Shown in pieces: positions 42,644-50,919 of a stretch of DNA of 64,000 bases. Below the pieces are notes generated by a model, which was given only the letters and a program-made list of their open reading frames with translations, ran no database searches and had not been told where the DNA came from. Position numbers and translations under genes: made by a program. How positions within the stretch are numbered: position 1 is the stretch's first letter; every line of letters starts with the position of its first letter. The stretch covers positions 1 to 64,000 of the forward strand of contig CAVPXB010000008.1 in assembly GCA_963709525.1 (NCBI GenBank). Direction: 5' to 3'. This DNA is from CAIWHR01 sp963709525 (lineage in GTDB: Bacteria > Pseudomonadota > Gammaproteobacteria > Burkholderiales > Casimicrobiaceae).

Positions 42644-43687
42644 TCAACTCATGAAGAGATCCTTGTTCACCGCGCGGTTCCTGGCTTCGGCAATATTGAC
42701 CTGGTTGCGGCGGACCAACTCCACCAGATTCTGGTCGAGGGTCTGCATCCCCATGGCCTGGCTGGTCTGGATCGAGGAATACATCTGCGCGACCTTGCCT
42801 TCGCGGATCAGGTTGCGGATCGCCGGGGTGCCGATCATGATCTCGTGCGCCGCGAGCCGGCCCTGGCCGTCCTTGGTCTTCAGCAGCGTCTGCGAGACCA
42901 CCGATACCAGCGATTCGGACAGCATCGCGCGGACCATTTCCTTTTCGGCCGCGGGGAACACGTCGATGATCCGGTCGATGGTCTTGGCGGCCGAGCTGGT
43001 GTGCAGCGTCGCGAACACGAGGTGGCCGGTCTCGGCGGCCGTCAACGCGAGTCGGATGGTTTCGAGGTCGCGCATTTCGCCGACCAGGATGTAATCGGGA
43101 TCCTCGCGCAGCGCGCTCCTCAGTGCGTTCGGGAACGACAGCGTGTGCGGACCGAGCTCGCGCTGGTTGATCAGGCACTTCTTCGACTCGTGCATGAATT
43201 CGATCGGATCCTCGATGGTGAGGATGTGGCCGTACTCGTTTTCATTGACGTGGTTGACCATCGCCGCCAGCGTCGTCGACTTGCCCGAGCCGGTCGGGCC
43301 GGTGACCAGGATCAGGCCGCGCGGGCGGTTGGTGAGCTCGGCGAAGACCTTCGGCGCGTTCAACTCCTCGAGCGAGAGCACCTTGGACGGAATCGTCCGG
43401 AACGCCGCTGCGGCGCCGCGCGCCTGGACGAAGGCATTGACGCGGAAACGGGCGAGGTTCGGCACCGCGAAGGAGAAGTCGCACTCGAGGTTCTCCTCGT
43501 AGGTCTTGCGCTGCGCGTCGCTCATGATGTCGTACACCATGGCGTGGACGTCTTCGTGCTCCATCGGCGGCAGGTTGATGCGCCGGATGTCCCCGTGGAC
43601 GCGGATCATCGGCGGCAGTCCGGAGGACAGATGGAGGTCGGAAGCTTTGTTCTTGACCGCGAAGGCGAGGAGTTCGGTGATGTCCAT
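42644..43687 (-). CDS. pilT: Type IV pilus retraction ATPase PilT
   Basis: 347-residue hexameric ATPase powering pilus retraction and twitching. It has the N-terminal PAS-like region MDITELLAFAVKNKASDLHLSSG, Walker A GPTGSGKSTT, LTIEDPIEFMHE, Walker B YILVGEMRDLET, the His box HLVFATLHTSSA, and the conserved AIRNLIREGK near the end. It is divergent from yggS with 112 bases between, the usual pilT-yggS arrangement. Confidence 0.95.
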   Translation of the reverse strand: MDITELLAFAVKNKASDLHLSSGLPPMIRVHGDIRRINLPPMEHEDVHAMVYDIMSDAQRKTYEENLECDFSFAVPNLARFRVNAFVQARGAAAAFRTIPSKVLSLEELNAPKVFAELTNRPRGLILVTGPTGSGKSTTLAAMVNHVNENEYGHILTIEDPIEFMHESKKCLINQRELGPHTLSFPNALRSALREDPDYILVGEMRDLETIRLALTAAETGHLVFATLHTSSAAKTIDRIIDVFPAAEKEMVRAMLSESLVSVVSQTLLKTKDGQGRLAAHEIMIGTPAIRNLIREGKVAQMYSSIQTSQAMGMQTLDQNLVELVRRNQVNIAEARNRAVNKDLFMS

Positions 43688-43799
43688 TTATAATCCCGGG
43701 GGTACTTGCACCATGTCGGCCGCGCTGCGATGCGGCGCGATCCGAACGTGCACGCAAGATGTATACCAACAACCCCCGCGCGCCAATCCCTGACCGATT

Positions 43800-44504
43800 A
43801 TGTTCCACTACGAGAAGGCGTGGCAAGACGCCAGGGCGCGGATCGCCGCCGCCGCGATGGCCAGCGGGCGTGCGCCTTCGGACGTTCGTTTGCTGGCGGT
43901 GAGCAAGACTTTTCCCGCGGCGGCGGTGCGCGCGGTTCACGCCCTGGGGCAGCGGGCCTTCGGCGAAAATTACGTGCAGGAGGCGGTCGCAAAGATCGAC
44001 GCGCTCGCCGACCTCCGCGACGTCGAGTGGCACCTGATCGGTCCGCTGCAGAGCAACAAGACGGCGGTGGTGGCGGCGCGGTTCGCCTGGGTGCATACGG
44101 TGGACCGGGAGAAAGTCGCCGCCCGGCTGTCGTCGGCGCGGCCGTCCGACCTGCCGCCGCTCAACGTCTGCGTGCAGGTGAACATCAGCGGCGAGGACGC
44201 CAAGAGCGGGGTCGCGCCCGAGGTCGTGGTCGCGTTGTCCCGGGCGGTCGCGGCGCTGCCTCGTCTCAAGCTGCGCGGGCTGATGGGCATCGCCGAGGCC
44301 ACCGACGATGTCGCGCGGCAGCGCGCGCAGTTCCACCGGCTGGCCGAATGTGCCGCCGCGCTGCGCGCCGCGGGCCTCGCGATCGACACCCTGTCGATGG
44401 GAATGTCGGGCGATCTCGAGGCCGCGATTGCCGAAGGCGCGACGCTGGTGCGGCTGGGCACGGCGATTTTCGGCGCGCGCGATCTGAATCTCCCGATCGC
44501 GTAA
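43800..44504 (+). CDS. yggS: YggS/PROSC family pyridoxal-phosphate homeostasis protein
   Basis: 234-residue single-domain fold-type III PLP protein that keeps free PLP in balance. The PLP Lys is in LLAVSKTFPA near residue 36. FGENYVQEAVAKI, WHLIGPLQSNK, VNISGEDAKSGVAP, LMGIAE and LSMGMSGDLEAAIAEGATLVRLGTAIFG are all family landmarks. It has an ATG at 43800 with no obvious ribosome site. A TATAAT at 43689-43694 on the plus strand may serve it. It leads yggS-proC-yggT-DUF167. Confidence 0.92.
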   Translation: MFHYEKAWQDARARIAAAAMASGRAPSDVRLLAVSKTFPAAAVRAVHALGQRAFGENYVQEAVAKIDALADLRDVEWHLIGPLQSNKTAVVAARFAWVHTVDREKVAARLSSARPSDLPPLNVCVQVNISGEDAKSGVAPEVVVALSRAVAALPRLKLRGLMGIAEATDDVARQRAQFHRLAECAAALRAAGLAIDTLSMGMSGDLEAAIAEGATLVRLGTAIFGARDLNLPIA

Positions 44505-44562
44505 CATTCGCCTATCGCTCTGCTCTACGCTCGCACCAAGGCTTTCAGGGACGACCCCACAG

Positions 44563-45393
44563 ATGATCCTCACCTTCATCGGCGGCGGCAACATGGCCAC
44601 CGCGCTCATCGGCAGCCTGATCGCCCGGGGCGCTTCCGCCTCCGACTTCCGCGTCGTCGAACCCTTTGCCGATGCGCGCGACCGGTTGGCTGCGGCGTAT
44701 CCGGGCCTGGCGTTGCACGAGGTCGTCGGCGCGGAAGCGCTGCTGGGTGCCGATGTCGTCGTGCTCGCCGTGAAGCCGCAACAGATGCGCGGGGCGGCGG
44801 GCGCGCTCGCGCCGCGGCTGGGCGGCTCGGTGACGCCCGTGGTGCTGTCGATCGCGGCGGGCATCCGCCTGGCCGACCTTGAGCGCTGGCTGGGGGGCTA
44901 TGCGCGGATCGTGCGCGCCATGCCCAACACCCCGGCGCTGATCGGCAAGGGAATGAGCGGGGCGTATGCCGCGCCGGCCGTCGACGCGTCGGGGCGCGCA
45001 TGGGCCGACGAGATATTGCGCGCGGCCGGCCAGGTCCTCTGGGTGACGACGGAGGCCGCGCTCGACGCGGTGACCGCGGTCTCGGGCAGCGGTCCTGCGT
45101 ATGTCTTCTATTTTCTCGAGGCGCTGGAAGAGGCGGCCCGGGCGCAGGGCTTCGCTCGCGACGATGCCCGGCGGCTCGCCTACGCGACGTTCGATGGCGC
45201 GGTCGCGCTTGCCCTCGACAGCGATCTCGAGCCCGCGACCTTGCGTGCGCACGTCACCTCCAAAGGCGGCACCACCGAGCGCGCGCTGGCGACGATGGAA
45301 GCGGCTGCCGTCAAGTCCCACATCATCGCGGCGGTCGCGGCCGCCGGTGTACGGGCGCGCGAGCTGGGCGACGCTTTTGGGCGGGATGCCTGA
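44563..45393 (+). CDS. proC: Pyrroline-5-carboxylate reductase
   Basis: Last step of proline synthesis: NAD(P)H reduction of pyrroline-5-carboxylate. The 276 residues have the Rossmann start LTFIGGGNMATALIG, VVLAVKPQQM, VRAMPNTPALIGKGMSG and the substrate loop VSGSGPAYVFYFLEAL. A GGGACGA stretch precedes the ATG. It is 58 bases after yggS and overlaps or abuts yggT. Confidence 0.95.
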   Translation: MILTFIGGGNMATALIGSLIARGASASDFRVVEPFADARDRLAAAYPGLALHEVVGAEALLGADVVVLAVKPQQMRGAAGALAPRLGGSVTPVVLSIAAGIRLADLERWLGGYARIVRAMPNTPALIGKGMSGAYAAPAVDASGRAWADEILRAAGQVLWVTTEAALDAVTAVSGSGPAYVFYFLEALEEAARAQGFARDDARRLAYATFDGAVALALDSDLEPATLRAHVTSKGGTTERALATMEAAAVKSHIIAAVAAAGVRARELGDAFGRDA

Positions 45394-45400
45394 TGCGGAA

Positions 45401-45982
45401 ATGACGATGTTCGATCAAGCACTCAAGTTCCTGCTCGACACCATCTTTGGGCTGCTCACCTACGCGTTTCTGCTGCGCTTCGCGATGCAGTGGATGCGCG
45501 CGCCGTTCCGCAATCCGGTCGGTCATGCCGTCCTCGCGCTGACCGATTGGGCGGTGAAGCCCGTACGTCGCCTGATCCGCGGGGTCGGTGGCTTTGACGC
45601 CTCGACGCTGACGCTCGCCTGGTGCGCGCAGTTTGTCTGGTTGCTGGCCTTGCACGCGATGTCAGGCGCGGGTGGATGGGGCGCAACGGCCCTGCCCGTG
45701 CTGGTGCTGCTCGCCGTCGTCGAATTGATCAAGGCAACGCTGTGGCTGCTGATCATCGTCGTGATCGCGCAGGCGATCCTGTCGTGGACGGCGCCCGACG
45801 GCCCGCTCGCTGGCGTGCTCAACGCGCTGACCTTCCGTTTTCTCGCGCCGATGAGGCGGATGATCCCGCCGATCGGCGGCACGCTCGACCTTTCGCCGTT
45901 GATCCTGATCGTCCTCGTCCAGTTGCTGCTGATGCTGCCCGTGCGCTGGCTGGAACTCGCGGTGCTGCAGATCTTCCGCTGA
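45401..45982 (+). CDS. yggT: YggT family membrane protein
   Basis: 193-residue inner-membrane protein with two YggT repeats, each a pair of hydrophobic helices (LLTYAFLLRFAMQWMRAPFRNPV and VIAQAILSWTAPDGPLAGVLN). E. coli YggT is linked to osmotic protection; mechanism unknown. Starts at 45386, 45401 and 45407 are all possible; 45401 is taken as it avoids overlap with proC. It is within the yggS-proC operon. Confidence 0.85.
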   Translation: MTMFDQALKFLLDTIFGLLTYAFLLRFAMQWMRAPFRNPVGHAVLALTDWAVKPVRRLIRGVGGFDASTLTLAWCAQFVWLLALHAMSGAGGWGATALPVLVLLAVVELIKATLWLLIIVVIAQAILSWTAPDGPLAGVLNALTFRFLAPMRRMIPPIGGTLDLSPLILIVLVQLLLMLPVRWLELAVLQIFR

Positions 45983-45989
45983 GCGCAGC

Positions 45990-46313
45990 GTGCCCGAATC
46001 CGCTCCCGCTCCCTGGCGGCGCGAGGATGGAGACACCGTCGTCCTGTCGCTGCACGTGCAGCCGGGCGCGAAGCGCACCGAGGTCGCGGGGCCCCACGGC
46101 GAAGCGCTCAAGCTGCGCCTGGCCGCGCCGCCGGTCGACGGCCGGGCCAATGCCGAACTGCTGCGCTACCTTGCCGCTGCGTTCGGCGTTCCTCCGCGCC
46201 AGGTGACACTCATCCGGGGCGAGACGTCGCGGCGGAAGTCCGTACGCATCGAGCGCCCGGCATTGCGCCCGGATCTTGCGTGGCTGCAGTACCCGGCATC
46301 GCGTCGATCCTGA
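45990..46313 (+). CDS. DUF167/YggU family protein
   Basis: 107-residue small protein of the DUF167 fold: LSLHVQPGAKRTEVAGPHGEALKLRLAAPPVDGRAN and LIRGETSRRKSVRIE. Function unknown; the neighbourhood with yggT is conserved in proteobacteria. It starts at GTG 45990, 8 bases after yggT. The C-terminal extension (LQYPASRRS) is not conserved in type. Confidence 0.85.
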   Translation: MPESAPAPWRREDGDTVVLSLHVQPGAKRTEVAGPHGEALKLRLAAPPVDGRANAELLRYLAAAFGVPPRQVTLIRGETSRRKSVRIERPALRPDLAWLQYPASRRS

Positions 46314-46377
46314 TCGCCATGACTCCGTCGCTGATGGACGAGAGGTCGTACGGCGACCCGCTTCGCGCGCGCCGCGC

Positions 46378-47523
46378 TCACAGCGAGCGGGCGATCAGCT
46401 CCTTCATGATCTCGTTGGTGCCGCCGTAGATCTTCTGCACCCGGCTGTCGGCGTACATCTGCGCGATCGGGAAGTCGAGCATGTAGCCGTAGCCGCCGAA
46501 GAGCTGCAGGCACTCGTCGACCACCTGGCACTGCATCTCGGTCGTCCACCACTTGGCCATCGACGCGGTCGTCGCGTCCATCGTCCCGTCCATCAGCTGC
46601 CGGACGCAGTCGTCGACGAACACCCGCGCCACGCGGGCGACGGTCTTGCACTCGGCGAGCTTGAAGCGCGTGTTCTGCATCTCGATCAGCGCCTTGCCGA
46701 ACGCGCGTCGATCCTTGACGTAGGCGGCGGTGAGCTCGACCGCGCGCTCGATGACGGCGACCGCGGACACCGCGATGATCGTGCGCTCGAACGGCAGCTG
46801 CTGCATCAGCTGGGCGAAGCCGCGTCCCTCCTCGGCGCCGAGCAGATTGGAAACGGGAACGCGGACGTCGTCGAAGAAGAGCTCGGCGGTGTCCTGCGCC
46901 TTCTGCCCGATCTTGTCCAGGATCCGTCCGCGCCGGAAGCCGGGCAGCTCGGGCGTCTCGATCATCAGCAGCGACGTGCCCCTGGCGCCGGCCTGCGGGT
47001 CGGTCTTGCACACCAGCAGCACCAGGTCGGCGATGTGGCCGTTGGAGATGAACGTCTTCGAGCCGTTGACGACGTAGTGGTCACCGTCCTTCACGGCGCG
47101 GGTGCGGATGCCCTGCAGGTCGGAGCCCGCGCCCGGCTCGGACATCGCGATCGCCGCGATCGACTCGCCGCTGGCCATCTTCGGCAGCCAGCGCTGCTGC
47201 TGCTCGGGCGTGCCGTAGCCGACGAGGTAGTGGGCGACGATCTCGTGCACGTGCTTGCCGAAGCCCATGGCGCCGCCGCGGGTCAGCTCCTCGTACACCA
47301 CCGCCTCGTAGCGCATGTCGGCGCCGACGCCGCCCAGCTCCGCGGGCACGGCGCAGAGCAGCAGCCCCAGGTCGCCGGCCTTGCGCCAGGCGTCGCGGTC
47401 GACGTGCTGCTGCTCGCGCCAGCGCGCCTCGTGGGGGACGAGCTCGGTCTCGACGAAACGGCGCACGGCATCGCGAAACAGCGCGAGTTCGGCGGCGGTC
47501 GACGTCATTTCACTGCGGTCCAT
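46378..47523 (-). CDS. Acyl-CoA dehydrogenase
   Basis: FAD-dependent dehydrogenase of 381 residues that makes 2-enoyl-CoA. AMSEPGAGSDLQGIRTRA and NGSKTFISNGHIAD are the FAD/substrate signatures. LQLFGGYGYM and the C-terminal VQKIYGGTNEIMKELIARSL carry the catalytic Glu region of the long-chain type. The ATG at 47523 has AAGGAT upstream. It is last in a four-gene operon with thiolase and two MaoC proteins, forming a nearly complete beta-oxidation set that lacks a 3-hydroxyacyl-CoA dehydrogenase. Substrate unknown. Confidence 0.88.
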   Translation of the reverse strand: MDRSEMTSTAAELALFRDAVRRFVETELVPHEARWREQQHVDRDAWRKAGDLGLLLCAVPAELGGVGADMRYEAVVYEELTRGGAMGFGKHVHEIVAHYLVGYGTPEQQQRWLPKMASGESIAAIAMSEPGAGSDLQGIRTRAVKDGDHYVVNGSKTFISNGHIADLVLLVCKTDPQAGARGTSLLMIETPELPGFRRGRILDKIGQKAQDTAELFFDDVRVPVSNLLGAEEGRGFAQLMQQLPFERTIIAVSAVAVIERAVELTAAYVKDRRAFGKALIEMQNTRFKLAECKTVARVARVFVDDCVRQLMDGTMDATTASMAKWWTTEMQCQVVDECLQLFGGYGYMLDFPIAQMYADSRVQKIYGGTNEIMKELIARSL

Positions 47524-47558
47524 TGTGGATCCTTTGCCGTGGGTGCGCCGGTTCGGCG

Positions 47559-48062
47559 TCACATCATGAAGCCGCCGCCGATGCCGGCCAGCGACGAGGG
47601 GTTGACCACCTTGCGCTGGACCTCGCTGCCGGATGAAGTCGGCGCCGGCAGCGCGATCAGCGCCTCGCCGAGGACCTTGCGCTCGCCGTATTGATTGACC
47701 GCCGCGAGCTCGACGCGCAGCAGCCGCTCGCCGTCGCGCTCGAGCTTCTCGGCGACGCGGCCGGTGCAGCGAATCGCGTCGCCCAGGTGGGCGATGCCGA
47801 GAAAGCGCACGCCGAAGCTGCGGATCGCCGCTTGCGGCACCCAGCCGGTGAGCAGCCGCCCGAGCCAGGCCATCGACAGCATGCCGTGGGCGAAGACGTC
47901 GGGCATGCCGGCGCGGCGCGCGAAATCGATGTCGATGTGGATCGGATTGTGGTCGCCCGACGCGCCGGCGAACAGCGCCAGCGTCGACCGGTCGATCGGC
48001 GGCAGCAGGAGCTCGGGCAGCGGGTCGCCGACGGCGAGCGCGTCGAAGTCGAGGGGCGTCAT
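47559..48062 (-). CDS. MaoC-type (R)-enoyl-CoA hydratase/dehydratase
   Basis: 167-residue hotdog protein. The hydratase motif is complete: GDHNPIHIDIDFARRAGMPDVFAHGML, with Asp and His of the active site. The last 30 residues (SSGSEVQRKVVNPSSLAG) are an unstructured tail. It most likely pairs with the 146-residue protein just upstream, in which the motif is degenerate, forming a HadA/HadB-like heterodimer. The ATG at 48062 is 17 bases after that gene's stop. Confidence 0.82.
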   Translation of the reverse strand: MTPLDFDALAVGDPLPELLLPPIDRSTLALFAGASGDHNPIHIDIDFARRAGMPDVFAHGMLSMAWLGRLLTGWVPQAAIRSFGVRFLGIAHLGDAIRCTGRVAEKLERDGERLLRVELAAVNQYGERKVLGEALIALPAPTSSGSEVQRKVVNPSSLAGIGGGFMM

Positions 48063-48079
48063 GGCGGCCTCTCAGCCTC

Positions 48080-48520
48080 TCAGTTCCTCACCACGATCAC
48101 CGAGCGCATCGCGGCCACCGCGACGCCGTGCTGGTTGGTCACCGTCGAGTCCTTGACGATGAATTCCAGCGCGCCGCCCTTCCTGGCGTAGATGTCGCTG
48201 ATCCGGGACAGGACGGTGACCGTGTCGCCGGCGCAAACCGGCGCCTGGTAGGTGAACGACTGCTCGCCGTGCAGGATGCGGTCGAGCGGAACGCCGAGGT
48301 CGTCGAGCATGGCGGTGATGGATTCGCCTTCGAGTTCGGCAGCGAAGAGAAACGTCGGCGGCGCCGGCAGGCTGGGATAGCCCGCCGCGCGCGCCGCGGC
48401 TTCATCGGTGTAGACCGGGTCGGTCTCCCCGATCGCCTGCGCGAAGAACCGCAGCCGCCCCTTCTCGATCTCGAGCATCGCGGGGCGCAGCGCCATCCCG
48501 ATGTGCCGGCGATCGATCAT
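48080..48520 (-). CDS. MaoC-like N-terminal hotdog protein (FAS1-type dehydratase half)
   Basis: 146 residues of the FAS1_DH/MaoC N-terminal family: RFFAQAIGETDPVYTDEAAARAAGYPSLPAPPTFLFA. The catalytic His of the hydratase motif is absent, as in HadA-type subunits that support an active partner. The partner is probably the MaoC protein downstream. The ATG at 48520 lies 7 bases after the thiolase stop, so the genes are coupled. The substrate is probably a CoA thioester. Confidence 0.8.
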   Translation of the reverse strand: MIDRRHIGMALRPAMLEIEKGRLRFFAQAIGETDPVYTDEAAARAAGYPSLPAPPTFLFAAELEGESITAMLDDLGVPLDRILHGEQSFTYQAPVCAGDTVTVLSRISDIYARKGGALEFIVKDSTVTNQHGVAVAAMRSVIVVRN

Positions 48521-48527
48521 CGGAGGC

Positions 48528-49712
48528 TCAATCGGCGCGGTAGAGGGTGACCACCGCCGCGCCGCCCAATCCGAGATTGTGCTGCAGGGCGATGCGCGCG
48601 CCGGCGACCTGGCGCGGTCCGGCGCTGCCGCGCAGCTGCTGGGTGAGCTCGAAGCACTGCGCGAGTCCCGTCGCACCGAGCGGATGGCCCTTGGACAGCA
48701 GGCCGCCGGACGGATTGGTGACGAACCGGCCGCCGTAGGTGTTGTCGCCGTCGGCGACGAACTGCTCGGCACCGCCTTCCGGGCACAGGCCCAGCGCCTC
48801 GTAGCTGATGAGCTCGTTGTGCGCGAAGCAGTCGTGCAGCTCGACGACGTCGACGTCGTCGGGGCCGATGCCTGCGGCGTCAAAGACCTTGCTCGCGGCC
48901 GCCCGGGCCATGTCGTAGCCGACCAGTTGCATCATGTCGTGCGCTTCGAAGGTGCTGGCGGTGTCGGTGGTCATCGCCTGCGCCGCGATCCGCACTTTCG
49001 TGGAAAGCCCGTGCCTGCTGGCGAACGCCGGCGAGACGAGGATCGCCGCCGCGGCGCCGCAGGTCGGCGGGCAGGCCATCAGCCGAGTCATCACGCCGGG
49101 GATCAGCACCGGCGACGCCAGCACTTCGTCGACGCTGACCTCCTTGCGGAACAGCGCCAGCGGGTTGTTCACCGCGTGGCGGCTCGCCTTGGCACGGATC
49201 CGGGCGAAGGTCTCGAGCCGGGTGCCGTACTTCTTCATGTGCGAGATCCCGGCGCCGCCGAAATAGCGCAGCGCCAGCGCCACGTCGGGCATGCCCACCA
49301 GCGCCGCGGACTCGTCGTCGAAGCGATCGAAGGGCGACGGACGATCGGTGTACTTGGCGGTCAGCGCGCCGGCTTCCATCTGCTCGAAGCCGACCGCCAG
49401 TGCGCAGTCGACGGCGCCGGTCTCCACCGCCTGGCGGGCGAGGAACAGCGCCGTCGAGCCGGTCGAGCAGTTGTTGTTGACGTTCACCACCGGGATGCCG
49501 GTCATGCCGACTTCGTAGAGCGCGCGCTGCCCGCAGGTGGAGTCGCCGTAGACGTAGCCGGCGTAGGCCTGCTCGACGGCGGCGTAGTCGAGGCCGGCGT
49601 CGGCGAGCGCGGCGCGAACCGCCCGGGCCGCCATGAGGTTGTAGGGTTCCGATGCACCCGGCTTGGCGAACGGGATCATCCCGACGCCGGCGACGTAGAC
49701 CTTCGCGTTCAT
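48528..49712 (-). CDS. Thiolase family protein (SCP-x type)
   Basis: 394-residue thiolase of the lipid-transfer/SCP-x type. The first Cys is in VNNNCSTGSTALF, followed by HDCFAHNE and GHPLGATG, the remaining active-site blocks. Such thiolases cleave branched or steroid side-chain 3-oxoacyl-CoAs and often need a DUF35 partner, which is not seen here. The first gene of the operon; 109 bases of gene-free DNA separate it from rsmA. The ATG is at 49712. Confidence 0.85.
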   Translation of the reverse strand: MNAKVYVAGVGMIPFAKPGASEPYNLMAARAVRAALADAGLDYAAVEQAYAGYVYGDSTCGQRALYEVGMTGIPVVNVNNNCSTGSTALFLARQAVETGAVDCALAVGFEQMEAGALTAKYTDRPSPFDRFDDESAALVGMPDVALALRYFGGAGISHMKKYGTRLETFARIRAKASRHAVNNPLALFRKEVSVDEVLASPVLIPGVMTRLMACPPTCGAAAAILVSPAFASRHGLSTKVRIAAQAMTTDTASTFEAHDMMQLVGYDMARAAASKVFDAAGIGPDDVDVVELHDCFAHNELISYEALGLCPEGGAEQFVADGDNTYGGRFVTNPSGGLLSKGHPLGATGLAQCFELTQQLRGSAGPRQVAGARIALQHNLGLGGAAVVTLYRAD

Positions 49713-49821
49713 TGCTGCTCCTTTGCTGCGTTCGTTGCAGGGGCGGTAGCGCCATGATCGTCCGGCGTCCGGCAATCGCGTACAGCGGTACGCGCGCCTC
49801 CGATGGCGACATGGACCTGGT

Positions 49822-50619
49822 TCACGGCTGCGGTACGTCCTGGTCCGAAGTACGAGCGACCGCGTCGGCGAGGCGGACGAAATCGCCGATCCCGAGGGTT
49901 TCGCCCCGCGCCTTGGGATCGATGCCTGCCGCGACCAGGACGGCTTCGCTGCACATCGTCGCCAGCGCGTTGCGCAGCGTCTTGCGCCGCTGCCCGAACG
50001 CCGCGGCGACGATGCGGGCAAATAGCGCCTCGTCGCCGATGACCGGTTTCGCGCTGCGGAGCGGCGTGAGGCGCGCCACCGCGGAGTCGATCCTGGGCGC
50101 CGGGGAGAACGCTCCCGGCGGCACGATGAACAGGCGCCGTACCGCGAACTTCGCCTGCAGCATCACCGTCAGCCGGCCGTAGTCGGCCGTGCCGGGTTCG
50201 GCGGTCATCCGGGCGACGACTTCCCGTTGCAGCATCACGTGCACGTCGGCGATCCGGTCGTCGTATCGGGCGAGATGAAAGAGCAGCGGCGAGCTGATGT
50301 TGTAGGGCAGGTTGCCGACGATTCGCAGCTGCTCGCCGAGCGTGGAAAAATCGAACGCCAGCGCATCGGCAACGTGCAGCGTCAGCTGCGCGGGGCTGAA
50401 ACGCCCGGTCAGGCGCGCGGCGAGGTCGCGATCGATCTCGATCGCATGGAGGTGTCCGGTGCGCTCGATCAGCGGCCGGGTCAGTGCCGCCAGCCCCGGG
50501 CCGATCTCGATCAGGTTGTCGCCGGGCTGCGGGGCAATGGCGTCGACGATCCGCGCGACGTAGTGCGCGTCGGCAAGAAAGTTCTGGCCGAAGCGCTTGC
50601 GTGCCTGATGGCCCTGCAC
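49822..50619 (-). CDS. rsmA: 16S rRNA dimethyladenosine transferase RsmA (KsgA)
   Basis: Dimethylates A1518 and A1519 of 16S rRNA late in 30S assembly. 265 residues: RKRFGQNFLAD, the SAM loop IEIGPGLAALT, EIDRDLAARL, NLPYNISSPLLFHL and the C-terminal FGQRRKTLRNAL. The start is taken as GTG 50619 (giving QGHQARKRFGQNF), because the longer frame upstream is only translated repeat DNA. That repeat begins 2 bases before the GTG, so the original ribosome site may have been replaced. pdxA lies upstream, as in many proteobacteria. Confidence 0.92.
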   Translation of the reverse strand: MQGHQARKRFGQNFLADAHYVARIVDAIAPQPGDNLIEIGPGLAALTRPLIERTGHLHAIEIDRDLAARLTGRFSPAQLTLHVADALAFDFSTLGEQLRIVGNLPYNISSPLLFHLARYDDRIADVHVMLQREVVARMTAEPGTADYGRLTVMLQAKFAVRRLFIVPPGAFSPAPRIDSAVARLTPLRSAKPVIGDEALFARIVAAAFGQRRKTLRNALATMCSEAVLVAAGIDPKARGETLGIGDFVRLADAVARTSDQDVPQP

Positions 50620-50620
50620 G

Positions 50621-50916
50621 TCAGTACCCGCTCGGCCGCCCGAAGGGTACTGACTGCGCCCCCCCGGGGGCAGCGAACACCAGGCCGAAGGCCGCAGGAC
50701 AGCCGAAGGCTGGTCCCGCGAAGCGGGATGCGGCTTTGCCGCACACAGTGAGCGTGGGGGTCGTTCATCCCAGTACCCGCTCGGCCGCCCGAAGGGTACT
50801 GACTGCGCCCCCCCGGGGGGCAGCGAACACCAGGCCGAAGGCCGCAGGACAGCCGAGGCTGGTCCCGCGAAGCGGGATGCGGCTTTGCCGCACACAGTGA
50901 GCGTGGGGGTCGTTTC
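50621..50916. repeat. Two tandem copies of a 146-base hairpin-rich repeat
   Basis: Copies at 50621-50766 and 50770-50916 (period about 149) differ only by a few bases, for example the length of a G/C run. Each contains three short dyads: GTACCC...GGGTAC, CCCGC-GAA-GCGGG and GCGGC-TTT-GCCGC. They fill the 300-base pdxA-rsmA gap and abut the rsmA start. No gene is seen; frames through it are artefacts. Confidence 0.85.
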
Positions 50917-50919
50917 ATC

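Noticed and set aside
48066..48080. CTCTCAGCCTCTCAG as a second copy of the 58 kb hairpin
   Set aside because: Only one arm-like stretch of about 12 bases is present and no hairpin partner; chance or a small remnant cannot be told apart.
50484..50918. Open frames of 135-138 codons through the pdxA-rsmA gap on both strands
   Set aside because: They are translations of the two repeat copies; the protein repeats itself with the DNA period and shows no domain.
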